Source of the DNA: Thelonectria olida
Lineage: Eukaryota > Ascomycota > Sordariomycetes > Hypocreales > Nectriaceae
DNA: 64,000 nucleotides
Assembly (NCBI GenBank): GCA_020736575.1
Contig: JAGPYM010000024.1
Location: 186,001-250,000, forward strand
Direction of reading: 5' to 3'
Made by a program: the position numbers and the translations under genes
The notes under the pieces: generated by a model
What the model saw: only the letters and a program-made list of their open reading frames with translations
The model's database searches: none
Told to the model about the DNA's origin: nothing
Part shown: positions 30,986 through 41,462 of the stretch, piece after piece
How the letters are laid out: each line of letters opens with the position of its first letter
How positions within the stretch are numbered: the stretch's first letter is position 1

Positions 30986-32452
30986 ATGGATGCGACCGTC
31001 GAGGAGATCCTTGTCGAGGGTGGGGATTCGGTGGCCGCGACGCGTCGCTCGTCGAGAGCCGTGAAACCGACCGCGAAAGCCCAGAAAAGTGTGCAGGCAG
31101 CCGCAAGCAAGGCCGGAACGTCAAAGAATGTTGGCGCAGGGCAAATGGCAGCAGGCGACAACGATCGTGGCAATGCGGTCGAGGGATCACAGGCCATGGA
31201 GAGCGCGGTGAGCGGCAACGAATCGCTCATCCAAATGATGCTCCGGACGATGCTCCAGGAAACGTCGACCCATATAATGAGCGAACAGAAGAAGATGCTG
31301 CAGAGGCTCTGGGATGCGTTGCTGGAGAACCAGGGGTCGGCGACGAAGATGGTGAGCGACCAGCTGGAAATGATTCAACGACTCCAACAGGAGATACAGA
31401 CGGTCAGGGCTGAGGCAGCCGACGACCGGAAGAAGGCCGAAGAAACTAGACGTATGCATGAACAGACCGCCGAGGAACTAAAGGCGATGCGAGACACAAA
31501 CGAGCAACTTAGACAGGCGCAAGAACAAACCACGGAAGAGTTGAAACAACTGCGAGAACAGTTGGATATGGTGGCCCAAAGCATTGCGGCCAATAGTGCC
31601 CAGACGAGCCCTCAGCCATCGTATGCAGACGTAGCGCGTACTCCCCCAACAAGCCAACCAAGCAACATTCGAAGCCTATCGTCTATGCGAACAACACCGT
31701 CCGTGTTCACCGATACTCTCTTCTGTACTATCGACACGTCGCGCGTCAACGAGGAGGAGAAGGGCAAAGCACAAGTGGGAGGAATCCGACAGGCCATCGA
31801 GGAGGAGATGCGAAAGAAGGAGGGCCGACAGGACTGGAGGTGCGCAGCCGTGGTGAAGGACGCGAGGAACACAGACCGCATCAAGGTGATCTGTAGAGAT
31901 GAGGCAGAGATGCAGCTCGTCAAGGACACAGCCGAGAGGACTGCGGTCATGGGTGCGAGAGTACTCAGGGACCAACTCTACCCGGTCAAGGTAGACGGTG
32001 CGAACCGTACGGCGGTACTGGACTCGGACGGCAATATACTGCCAGGAGCGGTGGAGGCACTGGGCAGGGAGAACGAGGTGACGATCACCAAGATCCACTG
32101 GCTCAGCGATAGGGAGAACGGAAAGACGTACGGGTCAATGGTGATCTACGTGACGAAAGGAAACGATGCGAAGCGACTCCTCGAGGAGGGATACTTTCAC
32201 CTGGCCGGGGAGTCGGCCAACACCAACGTCTTTGAGCGGCGTCAAGGACCAGTTCAGTGCTACAAGTGCTGGAACATTGGCCACAAAGCATTCGCATGCA
32301 AGAAAGAACAGGTATGCGGAAGGTGTGCGCAGCAAGGACACCAGCACAGGCAATGCCAAGTAACAGAGCCATCATGTGCTACCTGCGGAGGGCCGCACGA
32401 AGCTTTCAGCCGAAACTGCCGGGCACGGAATGGACAGGGCGGTGCATACTAA
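30986..32452 (+). CDS. LINE ORF1 protein (gag-like, CCHC knuckles)
   Basis: 488 residues start at the first ATG after the tandem repeat (MDATVEEILVEGG). A long coiled coil covers roughly residues 90-200 (QEIQTVRAEAADDRKKAEET and following heptads). A conserved globular region follows, then three CCHC-type clusters near the C-terminus: CYKCWNIGHKAFAC, CGRCAQQGHQHRQC and CATCGGPHEAFSRNC. Such proteins coat the LINE RNA and assist target-primed reverse transcription. The end overlaps the start of ORF2 by 23 bp. Intact, with a protein identical to that of copy 2. Confidence 0.9.
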   Translation: MDATVEEILVEGGDSVAATRRSSRAVKPTAKAQKSVQAAASKAGTSKNVGAGQMAAGDNDRGNAVEGSQAMESAVSGNESLIQMMLRTMLQETSTHIMSEQKKMLQRLWDALLENQGSATKMVSDQLEMIQRLQQEIQTVRAEAADDRKKAEETRRMHEQTAEELKAMRDTNEQLRQAQEQTTEELKQLREQLDMVAQSIAANSAQTSPQPSYADVARTPPTSQPSNIRSLSSMRTTPSVFTDTLFCTIDTSRVNEEEKGKAQVGGIRQAIEEEMRKKEGRQDWRCAAVVKDARNTDRIKVICRDEAEMQLVKDTAERTAVMGARVLRDQLYPVKVDGANRTAVLDSDGNILPGAVEALGRENEVTITKIHWLSDRENGKTYGSMVIYVTKGNDAKRLLEEGYFHLAGESANTNVFERRQGPVQCYKCWNIGHKAFACKKEQVCGRCAQQGHQHRQCQVTEPSCATCGGPHEAFSRNCRARNGQGGAY

Positions 32453-35400
32453 ACTGCAAATATTCCAACTCAACGTACGAAAGAGAGACGTGGTCCAACT
32501 AAGTATGATGAACGACCGGGACCTTCAGCAGTACGCAGTGCTGGCTGTTGCCGAACCATACGCACGAACCATTGACGGTGCGGTGGTGACGACACCGAAC
32601 AGCCATAGCAACTGGACCAAGATGATACCGACGCAGACGCATGATGCGCAGTGGCCAATCCGTAGCATGCTATGGATTCGACGAGACATAGAGGCGGAAC
32701 AGATCCCGATACCATCAGCAGACCTAACGGGGGCGGTGCTGCGACTCCCCAATAGGGATGTGCTGGTGATCTCGGTGTATGTGGAGGGGAAAAACGAGGA
32801 GACGCTGCTTGCCACAATGGAGACGCTGCATACCCAAGTGACGACATTCCGCAACGCAACAGGGAGAAGAACGGATGTGATACTAGCGGGCGACTTCAAT
32901 CGCCACGACCAGCTCTGGGGAGGAGAAGACGTGACAGGCAGGAGGCAAGGTGAGGCGGAACCGATCGTCGGCCTCATGGAGGAGCACAGCTTGCTCAGCC
33001 TTCTCCCCCGGGGGACGAAGACGTGGGAAAACTCGGAGCACTCAAGCACGATAGATTTGATACTGACATCGGCCGAGTTGGCTGAGGAGATGGTAGCATG
33101 CGGGATCCACCCAACGGAACATGGTTCAGACCACAGAGCAATCCGAACCGAGTTCGACCTCAGTGTGCCAGAAAGGAGAGCCAGCGAACGACGACTGTTC
33201 AAGAATGCACCGTGGACAGCGATCAGAGAAAGGGTGGAGGAAAGGCTCCGATGGCTGCCATGGGATGACGACGTGCAGACCCAAACGGACATGCTCATGG
33301 GAGTTGTGCTCGAAGCAACCGACAAGCTCGTGCCACTAGCAAAGCCATCCCCGTACGCGAGGAGGTGGTGGACAACAGACCTAACCCGGCTTCGACGGGC
33401 GTACACGTACTGGAGGAACCAGGCGAGATCACAACGTCGAAGAGGTCAACGGTCGCCAGCTCTGGAAAAGAGAGCCAAAGAAGCAGGCAAAGAATACCAT
33501 GACACGATTAGGAAACAGAAGAAGGCACACTGGGATGACTTTCTCGCGGACGGAGCCAATATTTGGCAGTCGGCAAGATACCTCAAGCCCGGAGGCGATG
33601 CCATGAGCGACAAGATCCCACCGCTCAAGAGGCCGGATGGAACAAAGACAAAGGACAAGGCAGAGCAGGCAGAGGAGCTGCTTAGCGCTTTCTTCCCACC
33701 ACTGCCGGCCGTCATCGAAGATGAAGGGACCCGTCCCCGCCGGGTGGAGGTGGACATGCCGAACATAACCCTGGACGAGGTGGAGCAGAAAGTCATGGAG
33801 GCCAAAGCATGGAAAGCACCCGGGGAAGACGGCTTACCAGCGATGGTATGGAAACAACTTTGGCCAGTGGTCCAAGACCGGGTACTACACTTATTCCGAA
33901 CGTCATTGATAGATGGAGTACTGCCGGACCAGTGGAGAAGCGCCAAGATCATCCCGCTCAAGAAACCAGACAAGGGCGACTACGCGATCGCCAAGGCATG
34001 GAGACCCATCTCACTACTGTCGACGCTGGGTAAGATTCTCGAGGCGGTCGTGGCGGACAGGATCTCGTACGCCGTCGAGACGTTCGGACTCCTACCCACA
34101 AACCACTTTGGAGCAAGAAAACGGAGGTCGACAGAACAGGCACTGCTGCTCCTGCAGGAACAGATCTACAGGGCGTGGAGAAACCGCAAGGTGGTTAGTC
34201 TGATCAGCTTCGATGTCAAAGGCGCATACAACGGCGTATTCAAGGATCGACTTCTGCAGAGACTGGAGGCCAGAGGCATACCACGGTGGCTGGTCAAATG
34301 GATCGATGCTTTCTGCTCAAACCGCACAGCGAGCATCGTAGTGAACGACTACACGTCGGAGCGACAGCCGCTACCCCAAGCGGGCCTTCCGCAGGGGTCG
34401 CCGCTGTCGCCGGTGCTGTTCCTGTTTTTCAACGCGGATCTGGTACAGAGTAGAATCAACCCAACGGGCGGCTCGATGGCATTCGTCGACGACTACTCGG
34501 CCTGGGTGACGGGGCCAACAGCAGAGACAAATAGGGCAGGCATTCAGGCCATCATAGACAGAGCGCTGGACTGGGAAAGACGGAGCGGTGCAACGTTCGA
34601 AGGCGACAAGACGACTATCATACACTTCACGCGCAATGCCGAGCGCACCAGCGACACGCCATTCGTGATCAAAGGAAAAGAGGTCAGACCGACACCAAGC
34701 GCCAAGATCCTGGGAGTGGTGATGGATGCGAAGCTACGGTACAAGGAACACATGGCCAGAGCAGCAGCCAAGGGCTTGGCGGCCGCCATGTGCCTGAGGA
34801 GGCTCAAGATGCTATCACCTCGGACAGCAAGGCAGCTCTTCACGGCCACAGTGGCACCAACCATGGACTACGCCTCCACCGTGTGGGCGCATGCGTGCGG
34901 GATAAGAGAACTGAGTTGGCTGAACAGAGCACAGAAAGTAGGGGCGCAAGCGATCACCGGCGCCTTCCGAACGGCAGCGACGGCTGTGTTAGAAGCAGAG
35001 GCAAGCATCCCCACGATAAGGGAACGGCATGCCCGAGCCGGCACTAGGCTCTGGATCAACCTGCACACCCTACCAAAGACGCACCCACTCGCGGGTCTCA
35101 AGATGTCAAGCAGCCGGAGATACCTGTCTCCGATGAAGAAACTCGCGCTGACACAAGGAGGGAACGCAGCTGAACGAATGGAAACAATCCAGGCATATAC
35201 ACTACCACCATGGCACAGCCGCCTGCCCATCGGGTACGACCTCGACCGAGATATGGCGACAGAAACCGCCAACAGGATGGAGGGCATCCTGGTGGCAACC
35301 AGTGCCTCTGAGAAGGCAGGAAGGGTAGGCATGGGCGGCATCGTCCGTGATACTCTGAGCAACAGACCGGGCGAGGTGGTGGCCAGGTACTCGATTATGA

Positions 35401-36212
35401 TCGGTTCCAGAGACGACCAGAACGTGTACACGGCAGAGCTGGAAGCTATAGCGACGGCGCTGAGATGCATGCCGGATGGACTTCAACATCGACAGTTGAC
35501 TGTTATGACGAGCAGCCGATCAGCACTGCAAGTGATCGCGCGGCCGCAACAGCAGTCGGGACAATGTACCGTCCAGGAGATCCATAGACATGCCGAACGA
35601 CTCCAGAAGAGTGGCAACATCGTCAAAATGCTGTGGGTACCAGCCGGAGACAAGGACTTCCCGATGGGCAGCGAGGCAAAGACGGAAGCGCGAAGAGCCG
35701 CACGAGGAAGACAGAGACCGGAGAAACCAACATACCAAGCGTTTTCCACACGGATGAGACTAGCGATCGCACAGCAACAGCGGCAGAAGACCCTGCCCGA
35801 TGGAGTCGGAAAGTACGCGAGGCGAATCGACAGAGCGTTACCAGGTACACACACGCGCGCCCTGTATGATGGATTGAAGAGGCGCGAAGCAGACATGCTC
35901 TCCCAGCTTCGCACGGGAATGGCTAGGATCAACAGCTACCTGCATAGGATTGGAGCAGCAGAATCGGACAGATGCAACTGTGGACGAGCAGCAGAGACGA
36001 TGGAACATTTTCTGTTCCGGTGCACGAAATGGGACACGCAGCGAGAAGGCATGCGACAAGTCGGACAAACAATGATGGGAAACCTCTCGTTCTTTTTGGG
36101 CGGAAAGGCAGCATCGGATGGACCTAAATGGACACCTCACCTACAGGCGGTGCGGGCGGCGATTAAGTTCGTCATGGACACGAGGAGACTTGAAGCAAAC
36201 CAGACTAGATAA
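32430..36212 (+). CDS. LINE ORF2: endonuclease, reverse transcriptase, RNase H
   Basis: 1260 residues run from the ATG that overlaps the ORF1 stop. An APE-type endonuclease lies at about residues 8-230 (ILAGDFNRHDQLWGG, STIDLILTS, HGSDHRAI). The reverse transcriptase lies at about 450-730, with PLSPVLFLFFNADL and the catalytic FVDD box near residue 685. An RNase H-like region carries TAELEAIATAL near residue 1000. A C-terminal CCHC cluster CNCGRAAETMEHFLFRC sits near 1190. This order is that of the Tad1 clade. No stop or frameshift is present, so it is potentially active. Translation is probably by reinitiation after ORF1. Confidence 0.95.
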   Translation: MDRAVHTKLQIFQLNVRKRDVVQLSMMNDRDLQQYAVLAVAEPYARTIDGAVVTTPNSHSNWTKMIPTQTHDAQWPIRSMLWIRRDIEAEQIPIPSADLTGAVLRLPNRDVLVISVYVEGKNEETLLATMETLHTQVTTFRNATGRRTDVILAGDFNRHDQLWGGEDVTGRRQGEAEPIVGLMEEHSLLSLLPRGTKTWENSEHSSTIDLILTSAELAEEMVACGIHPTEHGSDHRAIRTEFDLSVPERRASERRLFKNAPWTAIRERVEERLRWLPWDDDVQTQTDMLMGVVLEATDKLVPLAKPSPYARRWWTTDLTRLRRAYTYWRNQARSQRRRGQRSPALEKRAKEAGKEYHDTIRKQKKAHWDDFLADGANIWQSARYLKPGGDAMSDKIPPLKRPDGTKTKDKAEQAEELLSAFFPPLPAVIEDEGTRPRRVEVDMPNITLDEVEQKVMEAKAWKAPGEDGLPAMVWKQLWPVVQDRVLHLFRTSLIDGVLPDQWRSAKIIPLKKPDKGDYAIAKAWRPISLLSTLGKILEAVVADRISYAVETFGLLPTNHFGARKRRSTEQALLLLQEQIYRAWRNRKVVSLISFDVKGAYNGVFKDRLLQRLEARGIPRWLVKWIDAFCSNRTASIVVNDYTSERQPLPQAGLPQGSPLSPVLFLFFNADLVQSRINPTGGSMAFVDDYSAWVTGPTAETNRAGIQAIIDRALDWERRSGATFEGDKTTIIHFTRNAERTSDTPFVIKGKEVRPTPSAKILGVVMDAKLRYKEHMARAAAKGLAAAMCLRRLKMLSPRTARQLFTATVAPTMDYASTVWAHACGIRELSWLNRAQKVGAQAITGAFRTAATAVLEAEASIPTIRERHARAGTRLWINLHTLPKTHPLAGLKMSSSRRYLSPMKKLALTQGGNAAERMETIQAYTLPPWHSRLPIGYDLDRDMATETANRMEGILVATSASEKAGRVGMGGIVRDTLSNRPGEVVARYSIMIGSRDDQNVYTAELEAIATALRCMPDGLQHRQLTVMTSSRSALQVIARPQQQSGQCTVQEIHRHAERLQKSGNIVKMLWVPAGDKDFPMGSEAKTEARRAARGRQRPEKPTYQAFSTRMRLAIAQQQRQKTLPDGVGKYARRIDRALPGTHTRALYDGLKRREADMLSQLRTGMARINSYLHRIGAAESDRCNCGRAAETMEHFLFRCTKWDTQREGMRQVGQTMMGNLSFFLGGKAASDGPKWTPHLQAVRAAIKFVMDTRRLEANQTR

Positions 36213-36504
36213 CTTACCAACTAACCACGTTTAGCGGCCAAATCTGGCGATACTAACATCAAACAGCCTCAAGTTGGCAGACCATGCTTCAGCTGCTGAA
36301 GATAGGATGCTGAACACTTGGAGAAATTGGCCTTCAAGCAGGCCTGTCACATCAGAGTCAAGCGAGGCGAGACCAACCAGCTGATGAGGAAGAGTGTGGG
36401 GCTTCTAGGTGATCTCGATCAATCGTTAGAACTGAAAATAGTTTAACGTCATGGCCCTATGAGGCTTGGTCCTCCCGGGCGTAATAAATTTCATTCATTC
36501 ATTC

Positions 36505-36924
36505 AAGCGCCTCCAAAACTGGAGGTATGGTGACCCGATTTTGGAGGCATAGGAGTCCGGAAATGGAGGTCAGTGTTCTGATGATAAGAACTTGACGGGA
36601 TCCAGTATTTCCTAAGGGCTGTGGTCGTATGTGCTGGTCAGTGGAACGTAGGCAGCTTATGTACAGTGTGAGTCCTCGTGGGAGAAGATAGTTGAGCAGA
36701 ATAAGTAAGATGGAGTGAAAGACCAGCTTTATGTATAGGAAGAAGAGAGAAAGGACTGCATGAACTAGCCAGCTAATGGCTACCCGCTCCCTCAGGGCGC
36801 GAGTTGACTGCATGAACATTGTGTTCTCCTATGTCTATATCTAAACTCTCCCTGCATAGTTCTACCTCGTTCATTTACTCTAGTCAATAACAGATGACAC
36901 TCTCACCCAAAGTGATTGAGAGGT
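36505..36924. other. Unique flank after LINE 1
   Basis: No gene is seen. It starts with AAGCGCCTCCAA (36505-36516), the complement of the sequence beside the 5' end of LINE 2 (48315-48326). It begins the 6.15-kb segment between the two LINEs. Confidence 0.6.
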
Positions 36925-37596
36925 CTATTCTCGGGAAATTCGAAATGCCATGATATAGCCCGATCGAGTCGAGTACTTGGCGACAGTGACATCCTCGGGA
37001 AGCAAATGCCCATCGCCATTAGCCAAAAGAGCCTCTGCAAGTGTGCACTTTCCTACAGTTGTAAAGCCCAATTTCTGGTACAAGTGTATCGTTGCCGTGT
37101 TTTCAGGCTTCACCATCAATCTCACAACAATAGTGGGCGAGAGCCGGTTTTCTCGGAGGTAACGTAAAGCTTCCTGACACAGCTTCTGTCCCAGACCCTG
37201 GCCACGATGCTCCGGAAGAGTAAACAGACTCAGCATCTGCCACCTTTCTTCTTGATCATCCGAGTCCGGAAGTGGTTGGCCTGATGCCTCCGGGAGAGTG
37301 AAGTCATGTCGACTGATGGGGCCTCGGATGGTGAGCTGGCCAATCCATTCGACTGAAGAAGCGCCAGCAGGGTCGATCTTCGTTGCAGAGCAAATGAAGT
37401 TTTCTCTGTCTTGTTCCTGCAGACGACTGCTCCAATCTGCCTCCGTCAATGCGGACTCAATTTCGTATGTCGAAGAGAAAGATTGAGGGGATGCTTGGAG
37501 TGCTTTGAGGCGTAAGTCGCGATATTGGCTTGCTAACGTCTCAACCGAATCTGTTTTAGAAACATGAAAGAAGGAATAGCGGCTTTCAGGCGTCAT
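36925..37596 (-). CDS. GNAT-family N-acetyltransferase
   Basis: An intronless frame of 223 codons starts at ATG 37596 (MTPESRYSFFHVSK); the frame continues open upstream but without another ATG. The acetyl-CoA-binding motif is visible as LFTLPEHRGQGLGQKLCQEA, with the Q/RxxGxG/A signature. Later NTATIHLYQKLGF forms the usual motif B. Substrate unknown; the family acetylates small molecules or protein N-termini. The gene looks intact and lies inside the segment bounded by the two LINEs. Confidence 0.85.
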   Translation of the reverse strand: MTPESRYSFFHVSKTDSVETLASQYRDLRLKALQASPQSFSSTYEIESALTEADWSSRLQEQDRENFICSATKIDPAGASSVEWIGQLTIRGPISRHDFTLPEASGQPLPDSDDQEERWQMLSLFTLPEHRGQGLGQKLCQEALRYLRENRLSPTIVVRLMVKPENTATIHLYQKLGFTTVGKCTLAEALLANGDGHLLPEDVTVAKYSTRSGYIMAFRISRE

Positions 37597-37879
37597 GGTG
37601 GCTTGAAGAAGCTCCGTAGCTACACCTAAAAACTTGATGGTTGGGAGGGGAGTCCGAGAAAGGGTCTCAAATGTGACGAGGTGCCGGTAGTCAAGAAATG
37701 GGAGGGGGCGATGGAGCTCATGGAAAGACGGAAAACTCGTCGACTTATATTTCACTCGTGTCCCGATTATTAATCACACGTCGATGGTGTCACTTGTACA
37801 GCCCACCTGCTACACCACGATGCCAACCGGCTCATTTCGTATACGAGCCCGACTAGCAACGCTGAATGTCTCCTCGCAC
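37597..37879. other. Promoter region of the GNAT gene
   Basis: No further gene is seen between the acetyltransferase start and the pogo element. It probably holds the promoter. Confidence 0.4.
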
Positions 37880-37881
37880 TA

Positions 37882-40107
37882 CCATCCAGGACCACCTAAT
37901 GGATAACCCCACCTAATGGATAACCAAAATTTCGCTCCTCCCATACAAAATCTAAATTTTCAATTGCACCGTATTCGGCCAGGAATGAAGATACTTGCAA
38001 ACTAAGACCTGTACTATATTGCTTTTTTCGTAGAATTTTCATATCGGCTTAAATTTTCCCCGTTCCGCCTCGTGGCCTGGTTCTCTAGCCCTTTGAACTT
38101 TTTTGCATTTCACCTCATGTACCCTAGGCGACTCCATCCACTCAAGCCGAGTTTTCACCTAATTTACTCGACGGAACTCCCTCCGCAATGGTTCGTCGTA
38201 ATTATACTGAAGATGACGTAGCTGAGGCTATATTAGATACCACTGATAGAGGCCTCTCACAGAATGAGGCGGCTCAGAAACGTGGAGTGCCTCAGTCGAC
38301 CCTTTCTGGACGACTTTCCGGTCAAGCGAGCAGGAATGAACGTATCCAGGCCCATCAGCGTATTTCCAAGAGCCAGGAGGAGACCCTCATTCGTTGGGTG
38401 TTGCGACAAGAGTCTCTGGGCTATGCTCTCTCGCACAGCCAACTCCGTGCCTGTGTCGAGGCCATCCTCAAACAACAAGGCGATAACAAGCCTCTGGGCA
38501 AGCACTGGACCACCAGGTTCGTCAAGCGTCACCTACAACTATCTACCAAGCTTGGGAAACGCCAGGAAGCCGCCAGGTTTGACGGATTTACTCCGAAGGC
38601 GGTCAATTGGTACTTCGATATTCGGGAGACGGAATACGGCTGGATCAAGCCTGAGAACACGGTTAACGTGGACGAGGGCGGCATAATGGCGGGTTTCGGT
38701 AAGCCTTCTACAAGTACTCTATGGGTTTCCATAGGTCATAACTAATTGGTTGTCCATGAGGCTTGGACAGCCTCGTAATCGGGAGCTCTGACCCGAAGAA
38801 GAAGGCGATGTTGAAAGGCGTCCAGTCGCGCACTTGGACCTCGTTTATTGAGGCTGTCACCGCAACTGGTCGCGCTTTAAAACCGGGCATAATCTTTAAG
38901 GGAAAAGAGCTACAGAAGCAGTGGTTTCTTAACGAATTCGGATTGATAGCGGACTGGCACTACATCACATCACCGAACGGCTGGACCGACAACCACATAG
39001 CTCTCGAGTGGTTGAAAGACGTCTATCTACCTCAAACAGAGCCTCGTGATGCATCAGATGCGAGACTCATTATCCTTGACGGTCACGGAAGCCATGCACA
39101 GGTGAGTCTTTTGGGGTTTTCACCGCAAAGTCTCCCGCTATAAGATCGCTGACGAGCATCCAGGATGAGTGGATAGCTACGTGCTTTCTGAACAACGTTT
39201 ACTGCTGTTACCTACCAGCACATTGTTCCTATGGTTTACAACCGTTAGACAATGGAATTTTTAATGTCATCAAAGGTGCGTATCGGAAAGAACTCCAAAA
39301 GCTGGCTAGTTTGACCGATTCTGCGCCGGTTGACAAAGTCAACTTTATTCGGGCATACGCGAAAGCCAGAGAGGCGGGCATGAGGAAGGAGATTATCTTA
39401 TCCGGCTGGAGATTTACTGGAAATTGGCCTATAAATCGTCACAAGGCTCTAACACATCCTGAAATTCAACCGGACAAAGAAAACGTGGTGGAACGGTTCA
39501 AGACGCCGAGCCCTCCTCCGTTGCACTCAGATGATACGCCGAAAACGAGCCGCCAGGTGAGAGATTTGGCCAAACACCGAAGTCGTCCGACCAGGCGGAA
39601 GTACAGTAAGATCGCAAAGGGGTTGGAAGCTTTAGAGATGAAGGTGGCCGTTCAGAATGCGCGGATTACTGGCCTCGAGGAGCAGATGGCCCAGCTGCGG
39701 CGAGGGAAGAAAAGAAAGGCGGTACCGAACCCGAACCGACGATTCATGGCTCTGGCGGAGGCTCTAGCGGCTGGAGAAGCTTTTCTTGACTCAAAGGAGG
39801 CAGAAATAGAGGAGGATGTGGACGAGGAGGTCGAGTCGGTGATTGAGGTGGGTGTCAGGTCAGAGGACGAAAGTGACGACTTTAGGGTCGTAACAAAGCA
39901 CTGCCAGCGCACACGGAGCGGTCGGGAGGTCAAAAAACCACGCAGAGAGTAAAAATTGATCAATTTTCTAGAGTTTCTCTCCAAAGCTTCGCTTTTTAAT
40001 TGACGACCTGGTGTTTTGTGCACGCGTCAAAATTTGGATTTTGTGTGGGCGGAGCGAAATTTTGGTTATCCATTAGGTGGGGTTATCCATTAGGTGGTCC
40101 TGGATGG
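37882..40107 (+). mobile_element. pogo/Fot-type DNA transposon (copy 2, intact)
   Basis: It is flanked by TA (37880-37881 and 40108-40109). The inverted repeats match exactly over about 57 bp from CCATCCAGGACC and then imperfectly for about 30 bp more. Each repeat contains CACCTAATGGATAACC twice in tandem. The interior is one transposase gene with two introns and no disabling change, so this copy may be autonomous. It is not closely related to the pogo at 14715-16574. Confidence 0.9.
38188..39952 (+). CDS. pogo-type transposase with two introns
   Basis: Exons 38188-38698, 38761-39101 and 39164-39952 give 546 residues in one frame. Both introns are 62 bp, with GTAAGC and GTGAGT donors, ACTAAT and GCTGAC branch sites and AG acceptors. 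The N-terminus has a helix-turn-helix (SQNEAAQKRGVPQSTLSGRL) and a CENP-B-type second DNA-binding part (GKHWTTRFVKRH). The catalytic aspartates are in VNVDEGGIMAG, LIILDGHGSHAQ and YGLQPLDNGIF. The C-terminus is coiled and acidic. The gene looks functional. Confidence 0.9.
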
Positions 40108-40109
40108 TA

Positions 40110-40392
40110 GTGATAAGCAATAAACCATCTCGCAAGAGAAAAAAAAGCGATGAATAAGACACTAGTTATAGCTGTCCGCTCCATCAAGGCGCGAGTTGCT
40201 GGCTCGAATAAGACACATTGCAGCACAGGTGGTCAACGAACTTTGAACAGAAAGGAGAAAGCGGTAATTACCAGAATAACTGCATTTGAACGGATACTGT
40301 GGTCAAAGTCTAGATTGTCACTATGTTGCTAGTCTGTCCCATAGATTGTGTTGACCCTTTCTATAAAAACCGTTGCCTGACTTTCTCTTGCT
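40110..40392. other. Short intergenic stretch
   Basis: Nothing was recognised; it probably contains the 3' end of the SDR transcript. Confidence 0.4.
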
Positions 40393-41309
40393 CTACCATG
40401 GGAGCTCCTTGCCATCGAAGCTGACGAAACGGCCCGAGGTTTCAGCCTTGGTGGAGTTTTCGACCTTGAATTGTACATGTTAGTCCGAGTTATGGTGAGT
40501 TGGAGTGAAGGATGGGAGTATTACCTGCTCGAAAATACCAGTGGAGCTCTCATCCTGCGTGGTGGGTGCTTCCTTCATGCCCAGAATCACGGCAACGCCG
40601 TTGCCCATATCAGTGCTAACCCAGCTTTGAAAATCGTTAGTACTATAAGGCAGATCTCAGAAGGGCAAGAAATTGCTTACCCAGGGTGAATAGGGAAGGC
40701 AGTCAGCGTGGGTTCCTCTTGGTGCACCTTTCCAACGAAAAAGTTGAGGGCTGCCTTGGACATTCCGTATGCAACATCCTGGATCTTCATCTCGCTTTGA
40801 AGCCCAACGCTGCCCAGCGTAGTAGACACGACGACGAACCGGGGGTTCGACGAGGCGAGAAGCAGAGAGCGCACGCCGAGGTACAAAGCGAAAGGACCAA
40901 CAGAGTTAACCTTGAAGTGGTCCTCCACCTCGTTGACAGGGGTCTCAGCGACAAGGTTCCAGTCCTTTCCAATGCCGGCGTTTGCAATCACGGTGTCGAG
41001 CTGTGTGATGCCGTAATGGGACTGGAGAGCTTTGGCTGCGGCCGCTGGGTCTGTAAGGGATGTACTGTCGATCTTGATAGTAATGAGACGGGATCCAGAT
41101 GCAACGGGGAGTTTGCGGATCTCGTCAACAGTCGGGTGTTCGACATCGCGGACCGCTGCAATAGCAGTGGTGTTGGGTCGGTTCAGATACAGCTTTAGGA
41201 GGTTCTTGCCGATACCTGGTGGTGGCATGATGGTTAGTAGAGCAGTGAAAGGAATTGGATTGCGATACACACCTCGGTTGGCTCCAGTGATCAAGACGTT
41301 GTAAGTCAT
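40393..41309 (-). CDS. Short-chain dehydrogenase/reductase (ketoreductase type)
   Basis: Four exons (41309-41273, 41215-40681, 40624-40525, 40464-40393) give 247 residues. Introns are 57, 56 and 60 bp. The NAD(P)-binding motif GANRGIG (residues 9-15) spans the first intron and is a strong check on that splice. NAGIG lies near residue 90, and YGMSK near 155-160 gives the catalytic Tyr and Lys. The sequence resembles the norsolorinic-acid ketoreductase (NOR-1/AflE-like) branch of SDRs, often found in or near secondary-metabolite clusters, but no polyketide synthase is in this window. A 12-bp tandem repeat stands in its 5' leader. It lies in the segment between the LINEs. Confidence 0.85.
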
Positions 41310-41368
41310 TGTGTTTGGTAATTGGTGGATGTCGAAAGTGGAAGAGGAAGAGTGAGTATGGTTAGAAT

Positions 41369-41462
41369 GTGTTGTTGGAAGTGTTGTTGGAAGTGTTGTT
41401 GGAAGTGCTGTTGTAAGTGCTGCTGGAAGTGCTGTTGGAAGTGTTGTTGGAAGTGATGCTGG
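41369..41462 (-). repeat. 12-bp tandem repeat in the 5' leader of the SDR gene
   Basis: The unit GTGTTGTTGGAA is repeated almost eight times with a few substitutions. In the sense of the gene it reads as CAACAAC-rich sequence 60-150 bp before the start codon. It could lie in the mRNA leader or the promoter. Confidence 0.8.

Larger units (their letters stand above)
30426..36504 (+). mobile_element. Tad-like LINE retrotransposon, copy 1 (intact)
   Basis: This is a non-LTR element with a 9-bp tandem-repeat 5' region, two intact overlapping ORFs and a 292-bp 3' region ending in (ATTC)n after GGGCGTAATAAATTTC. It encodes the same ORF1 and ORF2 proteins as copy 2 on the opposite strand, and the 3' regions agree as well. 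Its 5' flank ATGGGCTCCCAAG is not repeated at its own 3' end. That sequence stands instead beside the 3' end of copy 2, so the element has taken part in a rearrangement. Confidence 0.95.

Noticed and set aside
30355..31413. Long open frames of (LHS)n, (TLY)n, (KSV)n and (ECK)n over the repeat array
   Set aside because: They are products of a 9-bp repeat that has no stop in several frames. The real ORF1 starts after the array at 30986.
32525..33406. 293-codon frame opposite LINE ORF2 (and its twin at 45756-46637)
   Set aside because: It lies antisense to an intact, well-recognised ORF2 and has serine-rich shadow composition without domains.
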